A stretch of DNA of 64,000 nt from DASYRM01 sp036004405 (GTDB lineage: Bacteria; Acidobacteriota; Vicinamibacteria; Vicinamibacterales; UBA2999), in NCBI GenBank assembly GCA_036004405.1, contig DASYRM010000001.1:1-64000 (forward strand). The letters are read 5' to 3'. The notes under the pieces are model-generated. The model saw only the letters and a list, made by a program, of their open reading frames with translations, searched no databases and was not told the origin of the DNA. Shown here piece by piece: positions 1-10,300 of this stretch. Both the position numbers and the translations under genes were made by a program. Each line of letters opens with the position of its first letter. Position 1 is the stretch's first letter.

Positions 1-253
1 CAATGGTGCTCGCGGGACCCCGGGGTCCAACTCAAACACGGGCTCTCAGCACCAACAAGACGCCGACCTCGGTGCCGATGCGCCGCCATTCTCCCGCGTT
101 TCGTCCGGGATGGTCAGCTCCGCTGGTGGCGACTCAAACCCTGGAAAGCGCTGGGCGCACCGCATGTGCGACCGGTGGACACCGCCGCGAGACGCCTGGT
201 CAGGTTCTCAGGAGAAGGCTGTTCGCTGGTCGGGCACATCTGAAGAAGTGCCC
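1..253. other. Left edge with no supported gene
   Basis: This stretch lies downstream of the first minus-strand operon. Open frames cross it on both strands, but none has a recognisable domain, a ribosome binding site or a sensible start. I see no tRNA cloverleaf, and no hairpin followed by a T-run. Confidence 0.5.
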
Positions 254-2083
254 TTACGAACCTGACTGCAGGCGCGTGTCCGCGTGCCCCCGATTCCCCG
301 TGGCCTGGGCGAAGAAGGGCTCCCACGCGCGGCGAATGCGATCGATCTTCGCAATCGCGGTTGCGTCGGCGGTTTTGCCCTTCGACACGACGAACAGGAA
401 CGCCTGCCGGTGGATCTTCGGCGAGCTGTCCGCCGAGGGCGACCGGGCGCCCATCACCGCGATCACGTCGTTGATCAGCACGTCGCGCCGCGTGCCCGAG
501 AAACTGACGCCGATGCGCGGCCCCGAGTCGGCGGCCACCGAGCTCGAGGCGTTCACCGGACTCTCGACGTAGAACATCTTCGGCACGTCGACGTCGCGAA
601 CCAGGCCCATCGCGTATTGATCGAGCAGGCTGTACTTCTCCACGGCGCCGACGGTCCGGAAGCTGCCTCCACCGAGATCCTCGATCCGGTTGCCCTCCAT
701 CACCGAGGCGTCGGAGTCGAGGAAGAAACTCCAATGCCCGGCGTCGCGTCCGAGCAGCGCCTCGGACGGCTGCCGGTTGTGATCGCTGAAGCGCAGGTAG
801 GCGAGCCAGCGGTGGCCCACCTCCTGACCGAGTACCGAGAGCGTGTTGTTCTCGCCGAGGAACTTGGTCGCCGGGTCTGCCGGGTATTTCGCGATCGCGT
901 CCATCTGCACCACGCTGCTCAACCGGCCCGTGCTGTTCAACTGACGCGAGAAGTCGAAGATGTCGACGCCGATCCCCGTGATGTTGTTCGCGACGGTCGA
1001 CTCGAACGCGAAGGCGTCTTCGGGTGTCATCACGTCGTCGGTCCAGACCACGAGCTGATCGAAGAGATCCGCGTGCGTCGAATAGAACTTGCGCGCCGCC
1101 GCCACCAGATCGAGGCTGGCCCGCTGCGCGAACCGCTCGCCGACGGCGCCGCTGTTGCCGGCGGGCGATGCGGTGGAGGTGGTGCTGAGATCGACCGGCG
1201 TGAACGCGCTCGTGCGGCCCGGCGACACGGCCGTGATGCCATCGACGGCGCTCCAGGTCGCCGCGGGGGCGAACTTCATTTCAATCGTGCCGTCCGGAAG
1301 CAGCGACGTCTGGAACGTCGTGCGCCGGGGCGAGTCGAACACCGGCACTCCGCACCAGGTCACGGTGAAGGCCTCCGGCGCCGAGCGAAGGTAGACCGCG
1401 CCGCCCGCCGACGGATCGAGATCGGCGAAGAACGGGCCGACGCGCGGCGGGCCGGACAAGAGCCTGCTGATGCTTCGCGAGGTGCTGGCGTGCTCGGCCT
1501 CCCCGAACGTGACGTTGCCGTCGGAGTTGATGAAGGCCGCGGTCTGCTGGACGCCGTAGAACGTGAAGGGGAACGTCACCGTACCCGGCACGCTGTCGTC
1601 GTCCTGCAGCGAGACCGGGTCGCCGATGGCCGCCTGAAACGACGCGTCGATCCGGCTGACGTCGTAGCTCCCGGCGCGTGGCGCGAAGCGAAGGCCGGTG
1701 CCCTGCAGATCGAAGCCATTGGGGGGTGCGATGATGTCGCCCTCGTCCTGGATCACTGCCACGTCGCCCACGTCGGCTGAAGCGCCCGGCGCGGCGGCCG
1801 CGAGCGGCCGGAGCCGGCCTTCGGCGGCGCGGTGCCGCCACAGGATGTCGCCCAGCGTACCGCGCGGATCGACACGCGTCGGTTGGCGCGCCTTGTCAGC
1901 CTGCGATCCGTCCCGGTTCGCCACCAACGCCCGCGTCGGCGGACAGGGATTCTGTGCCGTCGTGGCGGGCGGCGGTGACGATGACGGCGGCGTGGTTGGA
2001 GGTGTCGTGTCGCCGTCGCCGCCGCAGGCGATCTGGACTGCGGCGCACAGCACCAGGACGACAAGCGGTCCGGGACGGGTCAC
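254..2083 (-). CDS. Secreted lipoprotein with NIDO-like region and degenerate metalloprotease-like motif
   Basis: This 609-residue protein is probably an exported lipoprotein: the N-terminus is a hydrophobic signal ending in a lipobox (VQIAC) with the acceptor Cys at residue 20, then a Pro/Ser/Thr-rich linker. The middle has a beta-rich NIDO-like stretch (FPFTFYG, then NSDGNVTFGE). Near residues 420-424 QEVGH stands where a zinc protease would have HExxH, so the first metal-binding His is replaced by Gln and activity is doubtful. The GTG at 2083 is chosen because it overlaps the TGA of the upstream DACNV gene (GTGA) and leads straight into the signal peptide; the longer ATG at 2128 would bury the signal. 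It is the last gene of the EVE-DACNV operon. The function is unknown. Confidence 0.7.
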   Translation of the reverse strand: MTRPGPLVVLVLCAAVQIACGGDGDTTPPTTPPSSSPPPATTAQNPCPPTRALVANRDGSQADKARQPTRVDPRGTLGDILWRHRAAEGRLRPLAAAAPGASADVGDVAVIQDEGDIIAPPNGFDLQGTGLRFAPRAGSYDVSRIDASFQAAIGDPVSLQDDDSVPGTVTFPFTFYGVQQTAAFINSDGNVTFGEAEHASTSRSISRLLSGPPRVGPFFADLDPSAGGAVYLRSAPEAFTVTWCGVPVFDSPRRTTFQTSLLPDGTIEMKFAPAATWSAVDGITAVSPGRTSAFTPVDLSTTSTASPAGNSGAVGERFAQRASLDLVAAARKFYSTHADLFDQLVVWTDDVMTPEDAFAFESTVANNITGIGVDIFDFSRQLNSTGRLSSVVQMDAIAKYPADPATKFLGENNTLSVLGQEVGHRWLAYLRFSDHNRQPSEALLGRDAGHWSFFLDSDASVMEGNRIEDLGGGSFRTVGAVEKYSLLDQYAMGLVRDVDVPKMFYVESPVNASSSVAADSGPRIGVSFSGTRRDVLINDVIAVMGARSPSADSSPKIHRQAFLFVVSKGKTADATAIAKIDRIRRAWEPFFAQATGNRGHADTRLQSGS

Positions 2084-3219
2084 AACAGCAACGTTTCGAC
2101 CTGATGGCCGTGCACCTGGTCGGCGCACGGCGACCAGGCAAAGACCGTGAAGCGGCGGTCCTGCGACGCGACGAGCGCGACGGCGTCGCGCTGATCGTGC
2201 ACGAACTGGGCGGCAGAGAGGTGCCGGGTGCCGCCGAGCTGCGCGGGCGTCACCGAGCGGGCCTCGCCGCCCACGACCGGCTCGGTCACCGTGACCATCT
2301 CCACCTGCGGCGACCCGCGCCGCCGCGCGATCTTGGCGCCGAACGCGAGGAGCTCGTAGCTGTCGGTCATGACCGCGGCGCCGTCCACGGCGGTGAGGCC
2401 GGCAATGACGTCCACCACTTCGCGCAGCGTTTGTTGGAAGCGGTCCATCCCCGTGCCCGAGCTGCCGTCGCGCAGCAGCTCGCTGAGACCGCGGTACGGC
2501 GGCGAGATCGCGTAGGCCATCGGCGCCACCATCGAGTCGCGCCAGCTCTCAGAGGTCGAGGGCACCACGAGCAGCAGCCCGCCGCGGCCGTGCGCGCGCA
2601 TCGACACCGCGAGCTGCACCAGCACGTTCATCGGTCCCATCCACGACTTTGGCGAGTCGAACCCGAGCAGCGAGCCGACCAGCGCGGGGCAGTCCGGCAG
2701 GCTCGACGCGGTTTCGTCCACCAGCTTCACCTGATCGCCTTCGAGCACCGCCACGTTCACGTACTTCCCGGTCTTCTCGCCGCGGTGATGCTTCACGACG
2801 AGCAGCGCCGGTTCGACGATTTCGATCACGAGGCCGAGCGTCGGGATCGATCGGGTGGTGCCCCACCCGTAGAGCTCGCCGTTCTCGGCCCACACGCCCA
2901 GGTGAATGCCGGCGCGTTCGACGACCGGCGCCACCTTGGCCATCGTGTGCGGCGTCAGCGGCATCGGCTGCTCGAAGCGCATGGAGTAGGCGTTGTCCGC
3001 CGGCGGCACGTAGGCCAGCGACATCTTCGGCACGAAGCCCTCCTCGCGCCGCAGGCTCGTCCAGAAGGCGGCGTTGATCAGGCTTTCGAGCACGACCACG
3101 TCGGGAACGGGGGCCATGCCCGCGCCGCCCCCGGCTGGCACCGCCGCCAGGTGGCGCAGGAAGTAGTCGCGGATTTTCGGCGCGACGATCGCGGCGGCCG
3201 GATAGGGCGTCGTGATCAC
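2080..3219 (-). CDS. DACNV probable sensor-domain protein
   Basis: This 379-residue soluble protein resembles the DACNV family, a diadenylate-cyclase-like fold thought to sense nucleotides rather than make them. The N-terminus (APKIRDYFLRH) and the central block around AYAISPPYRGLSELL fit that family. The GTG at 3219 overlaps the TGA of the EVE gene in a GTGA, which fixes the start; the frame is open further upstream only because it runs across the EVE gene. I see no signal peptide or membrane segment, so it should be cytosolic. Translational coupling on both sides suggests one stoichiometric unit with the EVE protein and the lipoprotein. Family assignment is from memory of its shape, and the ligand is unknown. 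Confidence 0.6.
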   Translation of the reverse strand: MITTPYPAAAIVAPKIRDYFLRHLAAVPAGGGAGMAPVPDVVVLESLINAAFWTSLRREEGFVPKMSLAYVPPADNAYSMRFEQPMPLTPHTMAKVAPVVERAGIHLGVWAENGELYGWGTTRSIPTLGLVIEIVEPALLVVKHHRGEKTGKYVNVAVLEGDQVKLVDETASSLPDCPALVGSLLGFDSPKSWMGPMNVLVQLAVSMRAHGRGGLLLVVPSTSESWRDSMVAPMAYAISPPYRGLSELLRDGSSGTGMDRFQQTLREVVDVIAGLTAVDGAAVMTDSYELLAFGAKIARRRGSPQVEMVTVTEPVVGGEARSVTPAQLGGTRHLSAAQFVHDQRDAVALVASQDRRFTVFAWSPCADQVHGHQVETLLL

Positions 3220-3671
3220 CGTCCGCCCCCGTGCTTCTTGCGGCCGAGCCGCACCACGATGTCGAACTCGGTTTTGCTCGCGGGCTGTACCGACAGCCGG
3301 CTGCCTTTCTGGGTGACCATCATCGACTCGAGCCCCTTCGTCGCCTTCAGCAGGTCCAGCGGGATCGTATTCGCGAACCGCTCGACGAACCCGACATCGA
3401 CCATGTACCAGACCGGCGCCGCTTCGCGCGACGAGGCGTCGAAGTGGTCCGGGTATCCGGCACGTACGATCTCGGCAAGCCCGGTGACTCCTGACGGGTC
3501 GGCGTTGGAGGCGTAGAAGAGCACGCCGTCGCCCACCTGCATCTCGTCGCGCATGAAGTTGCGAGCCTGATAGTTGCGCACGCCCTCCCAACTCGTCCGC
3601 CCGTCACGTGCGAGGTCGTCGATGGTGTAGGCCGCGGGTTCGCATTTCATGAGCCAGTAGCGCCGTGGCAC
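3216..3671 (-). CDS. EVE domain-containing protein
   Basis: This 151-residue protein is a single EVE domain, the PUA/YTH-like fold that flips out and binds modified nucleobases. The N-terminus (YWLMKCEPAAYTIDDL) and the following WEGVRNYQARNFMRD are the family hallmark, and the length is normal for a stand-alone EVE protein. The ATG at 3671 places the family's usual few residues before YWLMK. It is the first gene of a three-gene minus-strand operon and is divergent from the sugar dehydrogenase-like gene. EVE domains are known from modification-dependent restriction and RNA biology, but no nuclease is next to this one, so its role here is open. Confidence 0.9.
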   Translation of the reverse strand: MPRRYWLMKCEPAAYTIDDLARDGRTSWEGVRNYQARNFMRDEMQVGDGVLFYASNADPSGVTGLAEIVRAGYPDHFDASSREAAPVWYMVDVGFVERFANTIPLDLLKATKGLESMMVTQKGSRLSVQPASKTEFDIVVRLGRKKHGGGR

Positions 3672-3765
3672 GTCTCAAGCATACGTGGACGGGGTGATAC
3701 GATTCACGGCAGCGAGGCTCCGCCTCGATTGATCGGCTTCGCGAATGGACCGCGGGAGAGGCAGC

Positions 3766-5076
3766 ATGACGGTGAGACATCGGTTCGGCGCGTGGGGTGT
3801 GGGTGCCTGTGCGGCGGGAGCGATCGTGGCGTCGGCCTTCACCCTGGTACACGGACAGGCACTGCCCAAGTGCGACCCCGACAACGGCGGCATCCGGCTG
3901 CCGATGGGCTTCTGCGCGCTCGTCGTGGCCGACAACCTCGGGGCCGCGCGCCACATGGTGGCCAACCGCAACGGCGATCTCTACGTGGCGCTGATGACCA
4001 GCGGAGGGCGCGGGCAGCCGCAGACCGGCGGCGGCGCGGTGGCGCTGCGCGACGCCAACAACGACGGCAAGTTCGAAGTCGTCGAGCGGTTCGGGTCGGG
4101 GAGCACCACCGGCATCGCCATCCGCAACGGCTACCTGTACCTGGCGCATCCCCAGGTGATCGAGCGCTTCAAGCTCACCGAGGGCACGCTGAAGCCCACC
4201 GGCGCCGCCGAAACGATCGTCACCGGTCTTCCCAACGAGCGCCAGCACGAGGACAAGGGCATCGCGTTCGACGGCCGCGGCGGCCTCTACATCAACGTCG
4301 GCGCGCCCTCGAACGCCTGCCAGGATCCGGACCGGCGCCCGGGCGCCAAGGGCGTGGATCCGTGTCCGATCCTCGAGAAGCACGGTGGCGTCTGGAAGTT
4401 CGACGAGAACAAGATGAACCAGACGCAGGAGCAGGGCACGCGCTTCGCCACCGGCATGCGCCAGATGCCGGCGATCACCTGGCACGACGACGCGCTCTAC
4501 ATCGCGATGAACAACCGCGATCAGCTCGACGTCTTCTGGCCCAGCCTGTTCACCGCCAAGGACAACGCCGAGCGTCCGGCCGAGCCGCTCTACCGCGCGG
4601 TGCAGGGATCGAACTTTGGGTGGCCGTACTGCTACTTCGACTACACGACGAAGATGATGACGCTCAACCCGGAGTACGGCGGCGACGGCAAGACCGTGGG
4701 ACGGTGCAGCATGTTCACGCCGCCGGCCGCCGTGTTTCCCGCGCACTGGGCACCGGTGGACGTGAAGTTCTACACCGGCTCGCAGTTCCCGGCGAAGTAC
4801 CGCAACGGCGCCTTCATCGCGTTCCACGGATCGTGGAACCGCGCGCCCGAGCCGCAGGCGGGCTACAACGTCACGTTCCAGCCCTTCGCGGCCGGCAAGC
4901 CGGCCGCCGCGTTCGAAGTGTTCGCGCAGGGTTTCACCGGCAAGGAGACGTTGCTCAACCCCGGCGACGCGGTGGCCCGGCCCGACGGCATCGCACAGGC
5001 GCCGGACGGAACGCTCTACATCGGCGACAGCCAGCGCGGCAAAGTCTGGCGCGTCGTCTACACCGGCGCGCGCTGA
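3766..5076 (+). CDS. Exported PQQ-type sorbosone/glucose dehydrogenase-like protein
   Basis: This protein of about 436 residues begins with a signal peptide that ends near VHGQA, so it should act in the periplasm. The rest is a six-bladed-propeller sequence of the glucose/sorbosone dehydrogenase family, including NERQHEDKGIAFD, a GGVWKFDEN strand, FGWPYCYFDY and the family-like end PDGTLYIGDSQRGKVWRV. Members oxidise sugars with PQQ. The ATG at 3766 is preferred over the one at 3745 because GGGAGAGG stands 5 to 12 bases before it. The gene faces away from the EVE operon, and DUF3891 follows 13 bases later. Substrate and cofactor are inferred from the family only. Confidence 0.8.
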   Translation: MTVRHRFGAWGVGACAAGAIVASAFTLVHGQALPKCDPDNGGIRLPMGFCALVVADNLGAARHMVANRNGDLYVALMTSGGRGQPQTGGGAVALRDANNDGKFEVVERFGSGSTTGIAIRNGYLYLAHPQVIERFKLTEGTLKPTGAAETIVTGLPNERQHEDKGIAFDGRGGLYINVGAPSNACQDPDRRPGAKGVDPCPILEKHGGVWKFDENKMNQTQEQGTRFATGMRQMPAITWHDDALYIAMNNRDQLDVFWPSLFTAKDNAERPAEPLYRAVQGSNFGWPYCYFDYTTKMMTLNPEYGGDGKTVGRCSMFTPPAAVFPAHWAPVDVKFYTGSQFPAKYRNGAFIAFHGSWNRAPEPQAGYNVTFQPFAAGKPAAAFEVFAQGFTGKETLLNPGDAVARPDGIAQAPDGTLYIGDSQRGKVWRVVYTGAR

Positions 5077-5089
5077 CGCGCGTCTTGCC

Positions 5090-5794
5090 GTGATCGTCCG
5101 GACCGACAGCGATCCACCTCTGCTGATCACGCAGCCGGATCATGCGGCGCTGGCCGCCACCATCATGCGCGGCTGGGTCAGTGGCGGATTGCCCGAGTCG
5201 CCGCGGCACGTGGCCATCATGCTGGCCATCGAGGCGCATGACAACGGGTGGCAGGAAGTGGACGCCGAGCCGTGCCTGGATCCGGCGACCGGTCGCGTGC
5301 TCGACTTCATTCACGTGCCCGAGGATGTGCGCCACGCGGTGTGGAAGCGCGGCGTGGCCCGCCTCGCCGGCGAGCCGTACGCCGCCGCGCTCGTGGCGCA
5401 GCACGCGCTGCACATCTACCGGCGCATGCGGCAGCAGCCGGGATGGCGGCAGTTCTTCGTGGACATGACGGCCGCCCGCGACCAGCACGTCACCGCATCG
5501 CACGAAACGATCGAGACGCTGCAGCGCGAGTACGCGTTCCTGCGGCTTGCCGATCTGGCGGCGCTGACCTTCTGCGGAGTGGAGACGAACGGGCAGGCGC
5601 AGGAGATGGGCTACGACATCCGGCTCGAGGGACCGCATCTCATCATCGCGCCTGATCCCTATGCCGGCGGGGCGTTCGACATCGAGATCGCGGGCCGCGA
5701 GCTGGCGTCATCGTTCGCCTCGGTGGCCGATGCGCGCACTGCCTGGCAGGCCGCCCCCAGACGCACAGTCGCGGGTGTCGTGAGCGGCGGCTGA
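5090..5794 (+). CDS. DUF3891 family protein
   Basis: This 234-residue cytosolic protein matches the uncharacterised DUF3891 family: an ITQPDHAALA block near the N-terminus, AIEAHDNGWQEVDAEP around residues 45-60 and a histidine-rich helical middle. The conserved His and Asp residues look like a metal site of the HD or DinB kind, but no reaction is established. Translation starts at GTG 5090, just after the dehydrogenase-like stop, so the two are probably co-transcribed. Confidence 0.75.
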   Translation: MIVRTDSDPPLLITQPDHAALAATIMRGWVSGGLPESPRHVAIMLAIEAHDNGWQEVDAEPCLDPATGRVLDFIHVPEDVRHAVWKRGVARLAGEPYAAALVAQHALHIYRRMRQQPGWRQFFVDMTAARDQHVTASHETIETLQREYAFLRLADLAALTFCGVETNGQAQEMGYDIRLEGPHLIIAPDPYAGGAFDIEIAGRELASSFASVADARTAWQAAPRRTVAGVVSGG

Positions 5795-5833
5795 ATCCCC
5801 CCACCTCAGCGCTGAATTCAATTCCATGCCGCG

Positions 5834-5863
5834 TTGACAGAGGGAACGCGCCGCCACTAAGCT
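5834..5863 (+). promoter_or_regulatory. Candidate sigma-70 promoter of the efflux operon
   Basis: A perfect TTGACA -35 hexamer lies at 5834-5839, and TAAGCT follows 18 bases later as a weak -10. The pair sits about 50 bases before the tolC-like gene, in the only sizeable gap upstream of the efflux operon. The -10 is poor, so this is tentative. Confidence 0.35.
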
Positions 5864-5913
5864 CGGTCCGCGTAATCGATATCAGTAGTCGAAATTCGAT
5901 ACCCTCCCACACG

Positions 5914-7323
5914 ATGACACGACGTACGGCCCTTCTCGTCGCGAGCCTGCTGTTGTGGATCACGGCCGCGCACGCGCAGGTCGCGCCCGCGGACGGGGCT
6001 CAGCGCTTCACACTCGAGCAGGCCCTGCAGTACGCGCTCGACCACTACCCGCTCGTGCGAGCCGCCGTCGAGCAGGTGAATGCGTCGGCTGCCGGCGCCG
6101 ATATCGCGAGGTCGGCGTATCTGCCCCGTTTCGATTCGATCTGGCAGACGAACCGGGCGACCGCCAACAACGTCTTCGGGCAGCTGTTGCCACAGTCGGT
6201 CATTCCGGCTCTGTCCGGCCCGGTGCTGTCATCGCCGTCGACACAAACGGCGTGGGGAAGCGCGGCCGGCGGGCTGTTCTTGTGGGAGCCGGTGGACTTC
6301 GGCCTTCGCGGCGCCCTCGTGCGCGAGGCTGAAGCAGGCGTGGCGCGCGCCCGCGCAGACGAAGGGCTGACGCGACTCACCGTGCAGAGCTCGGTGGGCG
6401 CCGCGTTCCTGGACGTGGTGGCCGCCCAGCAGGGCGTCGCCACTGCCGCGGCCGACGTGGAGCGCCGAGAGGTTCTTGGCCGTGCTGCCAGCACGCTGGC
6501 CGACAATCAGCTTCGTCCCGGCGCAGAGGCATCGCGTGCTGGCGCGGAGCTGGCGGCCGCGCGCACGCGCGCAATTCAGGCGACCCAGCTGCTCCTGGTC
6601 GCCCAGGTGAGGCTCGAGCGGCTGATGGGTGTGACAGCTGGCGCGGTGGAGGTTAGCGCCGCCCGCCTGCTGGACGCCACCGTCGCCGCGGTCCCGGCTC
6701 CCTCGCCGGCGTCGCCACATCCCGTGATCCAGTCCGAGCAGGCGGCGCTCGATCTCGCTCGGGCCCGCGAGACCGTGCTGTCCCGGACCGATCGGCCGCG
6801 GCTGTATCTGCAGTCGAGCGTCTTTGCGCGAGGCAGCGGGGCAAACCCCGAAGGTTCCTTCGACGGAGGCGCGGACGGCCTGGGCCTCGAGCGCGCGAAC
6901 TGGGCAGCCGGCGTCCAGGTCGTGTTTCCCAACCTGTTCGACCTGGCGAGCCTCCGGGCGCGCCGCGCCGCCGCCGGTGCGTCGACCCGTGCGGAGAGCG
7001 CGCGTTACGACGAAGCGGTGCTGACGGTCGGCAGCCAGCAGCGGATCGCCGACGCGGTCGTGGCCGCGGCCGTCGCGATTGCCCGGAACACCCCGGTGCA
7101 GCTCGCAGCGGCGCAACAGAGCGAGGCTCAGGCGCGCGCGCGCTACCAGGCGGGGCTGGCCAGCATCGTCGAAGTGGCCGAGGCGCAGAGCCTGCTGGCC
7201 GGCGCCGAGGTGCAAGACGCAGTGGCGCGGGTCGACGTGTGGCGGGCGCTGCTCGCGCAGGCCGCCGCGCGTGGCAGCCTCGCGCCGTTCATCGCGGCCC
7301 TTCGCGGATCGGGAGCGCCCTAG
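5914..7323 (+). CDS. TolC-family outer membrane efflux protein
   Basis: This 469-residue protein has a clear signal peptide ending near AAHAQ and the long helical repeats of outer membrane efflux channels. The TolC-like repeat motif LEQALQYALDHYPLVRAA opens the mature protein, and YQAGLASIVEVAEAQSLL is the second-half counterpart. It should form the outer-membrane duct of a tripartite pump. The RND permease starts 3 bases after its stop and the adaptor follows, so channel, permease and adaptor form one operon. Confidence 0.9.
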   Translation: MTRRTALLVASLLLWITAAHAQVAPADGAQRFTLEQALQYALDHYPLVRAAVEQVNASAAGADIARSAYLPRFDSIWQTNRATANNVFGQLLPQSVIPALSGPVLSSPSTQTAWGSAAGGLFLWEPVDFGLRGALVREAEAGVARARADEGLTRLTVQSSVGAAFLDVVAAQQGVATAAADVERREVLGRAASTLADNQLRPGAEASRAGAELAAARTRAIQATQLLLVAQVRLERLMGVTAGAVEVSAARLLDATVAAVPAPSPASPHPVIQSEQAALDLARARETVLSRTDRPRLYLQSSVFARGSGANPEGSFDGGADGLGLERANWAAGVQVVFPNLFDLASLRARRAAAGASTRAESARYDEAVLTVGSQQRIADAVVAAAVAIARNTPVQLAAAQQSEAQARARYQAGLASIVEVAEAQSLLAGAEVQDAVARVDVWRALLAQAAARGSLAPFIAALRGSGAP

Positions 7324-7325
7324 TC

Positions 7326-10300
7326 ATGTGGTTGATCCGCGCCGCGCTGCGACGGCCGATCACGGTGCTCGTCGCCGTCATCGCGGTAGCCCTGACGGCC
7401 TGGTTCGCGGTCACCCGCATGCGCGCGGACATCTTTCCCGACCTCGATCTACCGGTCATCTACGTGGCCCAGCCCTATGGCGGCATGAGCCCGGCGCAGA
7501 TGGAGGGGTACATCACCTACTACTACGAGTACCACTTCCTCTACATCAACGGCATCGAGAGCGTCGAGTCCAAGTCGATTCAGAACACCTCGCTCCTCAA
7601 GCTCACGTTCCATCGCGGCACCGACATGGGCGAGGCGTTGGCGCAGACAATCGGCTATGTGAACCGGGCGCGTGCGTTCATGCCGCCCGGCACCGTGGGC
7701 GCCTTCGTCATGCGCTTCGACGCCGGCACGGTGCCGGTCGGGTACCTGGTGTTCCGCAGCGAGACCCGCAGCCTGGGCGAGATTCAGGATCTGGCCCTCA
7801 ACCGCGTGCGGCCGCAGTTCGCCACGCTGCCCGGCCTGACCTCGCCGCCCCCGTTCGGCGGCAGCCAGCGCACCATCGTGATTCGGGTGGACCCCGATCG
7901 CCTGCGCTCGTACGGCATGGCCGCCGACGACGTGATTCGAGCCGTCTCGACGGGTAACGTCATCATGCCGTCTGGCAGCGTGAACATCGGCGAGGAAACG
8001 CGAATCTCGCCGCTGAACTCCGTCGTCGGGACGATCGACGATCTGCTGCAGCTGCCGATTCGGACCGGCGCCGGTCCGCCAGTCTCCATCCGTGACGTGG
8101 GCTCGGTGTCCGACAGCACCGACATCCCGACGGCGTACGCGCTCGTCAACGGCCGGCGCGCGGTGTACATCCCGGTGACCAAGCGGCCCGATGCCTCCAC
8201 GTTGGACGTCGTCCGAGAGGTTCGAGCCAACCTGGGCCGGTTTCAGGCGCTCGTGCCGGACGACATCAAGGTGTCCTACGAGCTCGACCAGTCGGTCAAC
8301 GTGTCGGCGGCTCTGGCCTCGGTGCTGCGCGAGGCGCTGCTCGGCTCGCTGCTGACCGGCCTGATGGTGCTGCTCTTCCTTCGCAGCTGGCGCAGCTCGG
8401 CCATCGTCGTCGTCACCATTCCGTTCGCCCTGCTGACCGCCGTGGTGGCGTTGTGGGGCGCGGGCCACACGATCAACATCATGACGCTCGGCGGGCTGAC
8501 GCTCGCGGTCGGCATTCTGGTCGACGAAGCGACCGTCACGATTGAGAACATCCACACGCATGTGGCGCGCGGCACGCCGGCACCGCGCGCCGTCCTCGAC
8601 GCCAGCGCCGAAGTGATTGTTCCCCGCCTGCTCGCGATGCTTTCGGTGGTGGCGGTGTTCGTGCCCTCCTTCTTCATGACCGGAATCGCGCGCACGCTCT
8701 TCGTGCCGCTGTCGCTCGCCGTCGGCTTCTCGATGATCGCGTCGTTCTTCCTCTCGAGCAGCCTCGTACCGGTGCTCGCCGTCTGGTGGCTGGGCCCGCG
8801 CGGCGGTGTCACGCCGGCGGCCGCGGCCGACCCGGACTGGATCGATCGCCTGCGTCATCATCTGGCGGCGCTGCTGCAGCGGTTGGCGTCGCACCGCGGT
8901 CTGCTGGCTGCCGCCTACGCCCTCGTCGCGGTGGCGATCGCGGTGGGGGTGGGCGGCACGCTCGGACGCGAGCTCTTCCCGCCGAGCGGCGTGAAAGCGT
9001 TTCAATTGCGATTTCGCGCGCCCGCGGGTACGAAGTTCGAATCGACCGAACGCCTGGGGCGCGAGGTGCTCGACGCGATCCGCGAGACCGCCGGCGCCGA
9101 GCACGTGGACATCACGCTCGGCTACGTGGGGGTGCAACCTTCGTCCTATCCGATCAACACGATCTTTCTGTGGACCGGCGGTTCACATGAAGGCGTCCTC
9201 CAGGTGGCGCTCCGGCAGGACGCACCGCTCCGGCTGGACGCGCTCGAAGAGCGGCTGCGCGACGTCTTCCATCGGAAGTTTCCCGACGCGCAGTTTTCGT
9301 TCGAACCCGGGGATATCGTCAGCCGCATCATGAACTTCAGCGCGCCGACGCCGGTGGAAGTGGCCGTGATGGGACCGGACTTCGCCGCCAGCCGCGCCTT
9401 TGCCACCAGGATCCAGGCACAGCTTGCGGCCGTCCCGTCGCTGCGGGATCTCCAGTTCGGGCAGGCGCTCGACTACCCGGCAATCGAGGTGAACGTCGAC
9501 CGTCAGGTGGCCGGTCAGCTTGGCGTCACCGTCGATCAGGTGGGCCGGTCCTTCGCCGCGGCCACCTCGTCGAGCCGCTTCGTGTCCCCGAACTACTGGG
9601 CCGATCCCCGGTCGGGAATCGCGTTTCAGGTGCAGGTCGAAGTGCCGCAGCCGCAGATGACAACGCTCGAAGACCTTCGCGTCGTGCCGGTCAGTTCGGG
9701 TGGCCCAGGCACGCCGCTGCTGGGCGATCTCGCACGGATCGAGAACGCCACGATCGTCGGCGAGTACGACCGCATCAACGGCCTGCGCATGGTGACGCTC
9801 ACGGCCAACGTTGCGGGCGAAGATCTCGGGCGAGCCGCCGGCCGTGTCACCGACGCCATCCGGCGGGCCGGGGTGCCGCCCCGCGGCACGACCGTGGCCG
9901 TGCGCGGACAGGTGACGGCGATGGCCGAGACCTTCGCGAACGTCACGACCGGTCTTGCCGTGGCCGTCGTGGTCATCTTTCTGCTGCTCGCCGCCACCTT
10001 CCAGTCGTTGCGGCTCGCGTTCGTGGTCGTGTCCACCGTGCCCGCCGTGCTGGCCGGCGTTGCGGTGATGCTGTGGGCGACGGGTACCACGCTGAACGTC
10101 CAGTCGTTCATCGGCGCCATCATGGCCATCGGCGTCGCCGTCGCGAACGCCATCCTGCTGGTCACCTTTGCGGAACAGGGCCGGCGGAACCAGGTGCCAT
10201 CGCTGCAGGCCGCCATCGACGCGGCGCGCGCGCGGCTGCGCCCGGTGCTGATGACCAGCGCCGCGATGATCGCGGGGATGATCCCGATGGCGCTCGCCTT

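Noticed and set aside
3..734. Open frames on both strands at the left edge
   Set aside because: No domain, signal peptide or ribosome binding site. They overlap the lipoprotein gene, and their Arg/Ala-rich translations are typical of GC-rich shadow frames.
254..3671. EVE operon as a known anti-phage system
   Set aside because: No nuclease, helicase or methyltransferase is adjacent and no defence gene is seen nearby. The EVE domain alone is not enough.
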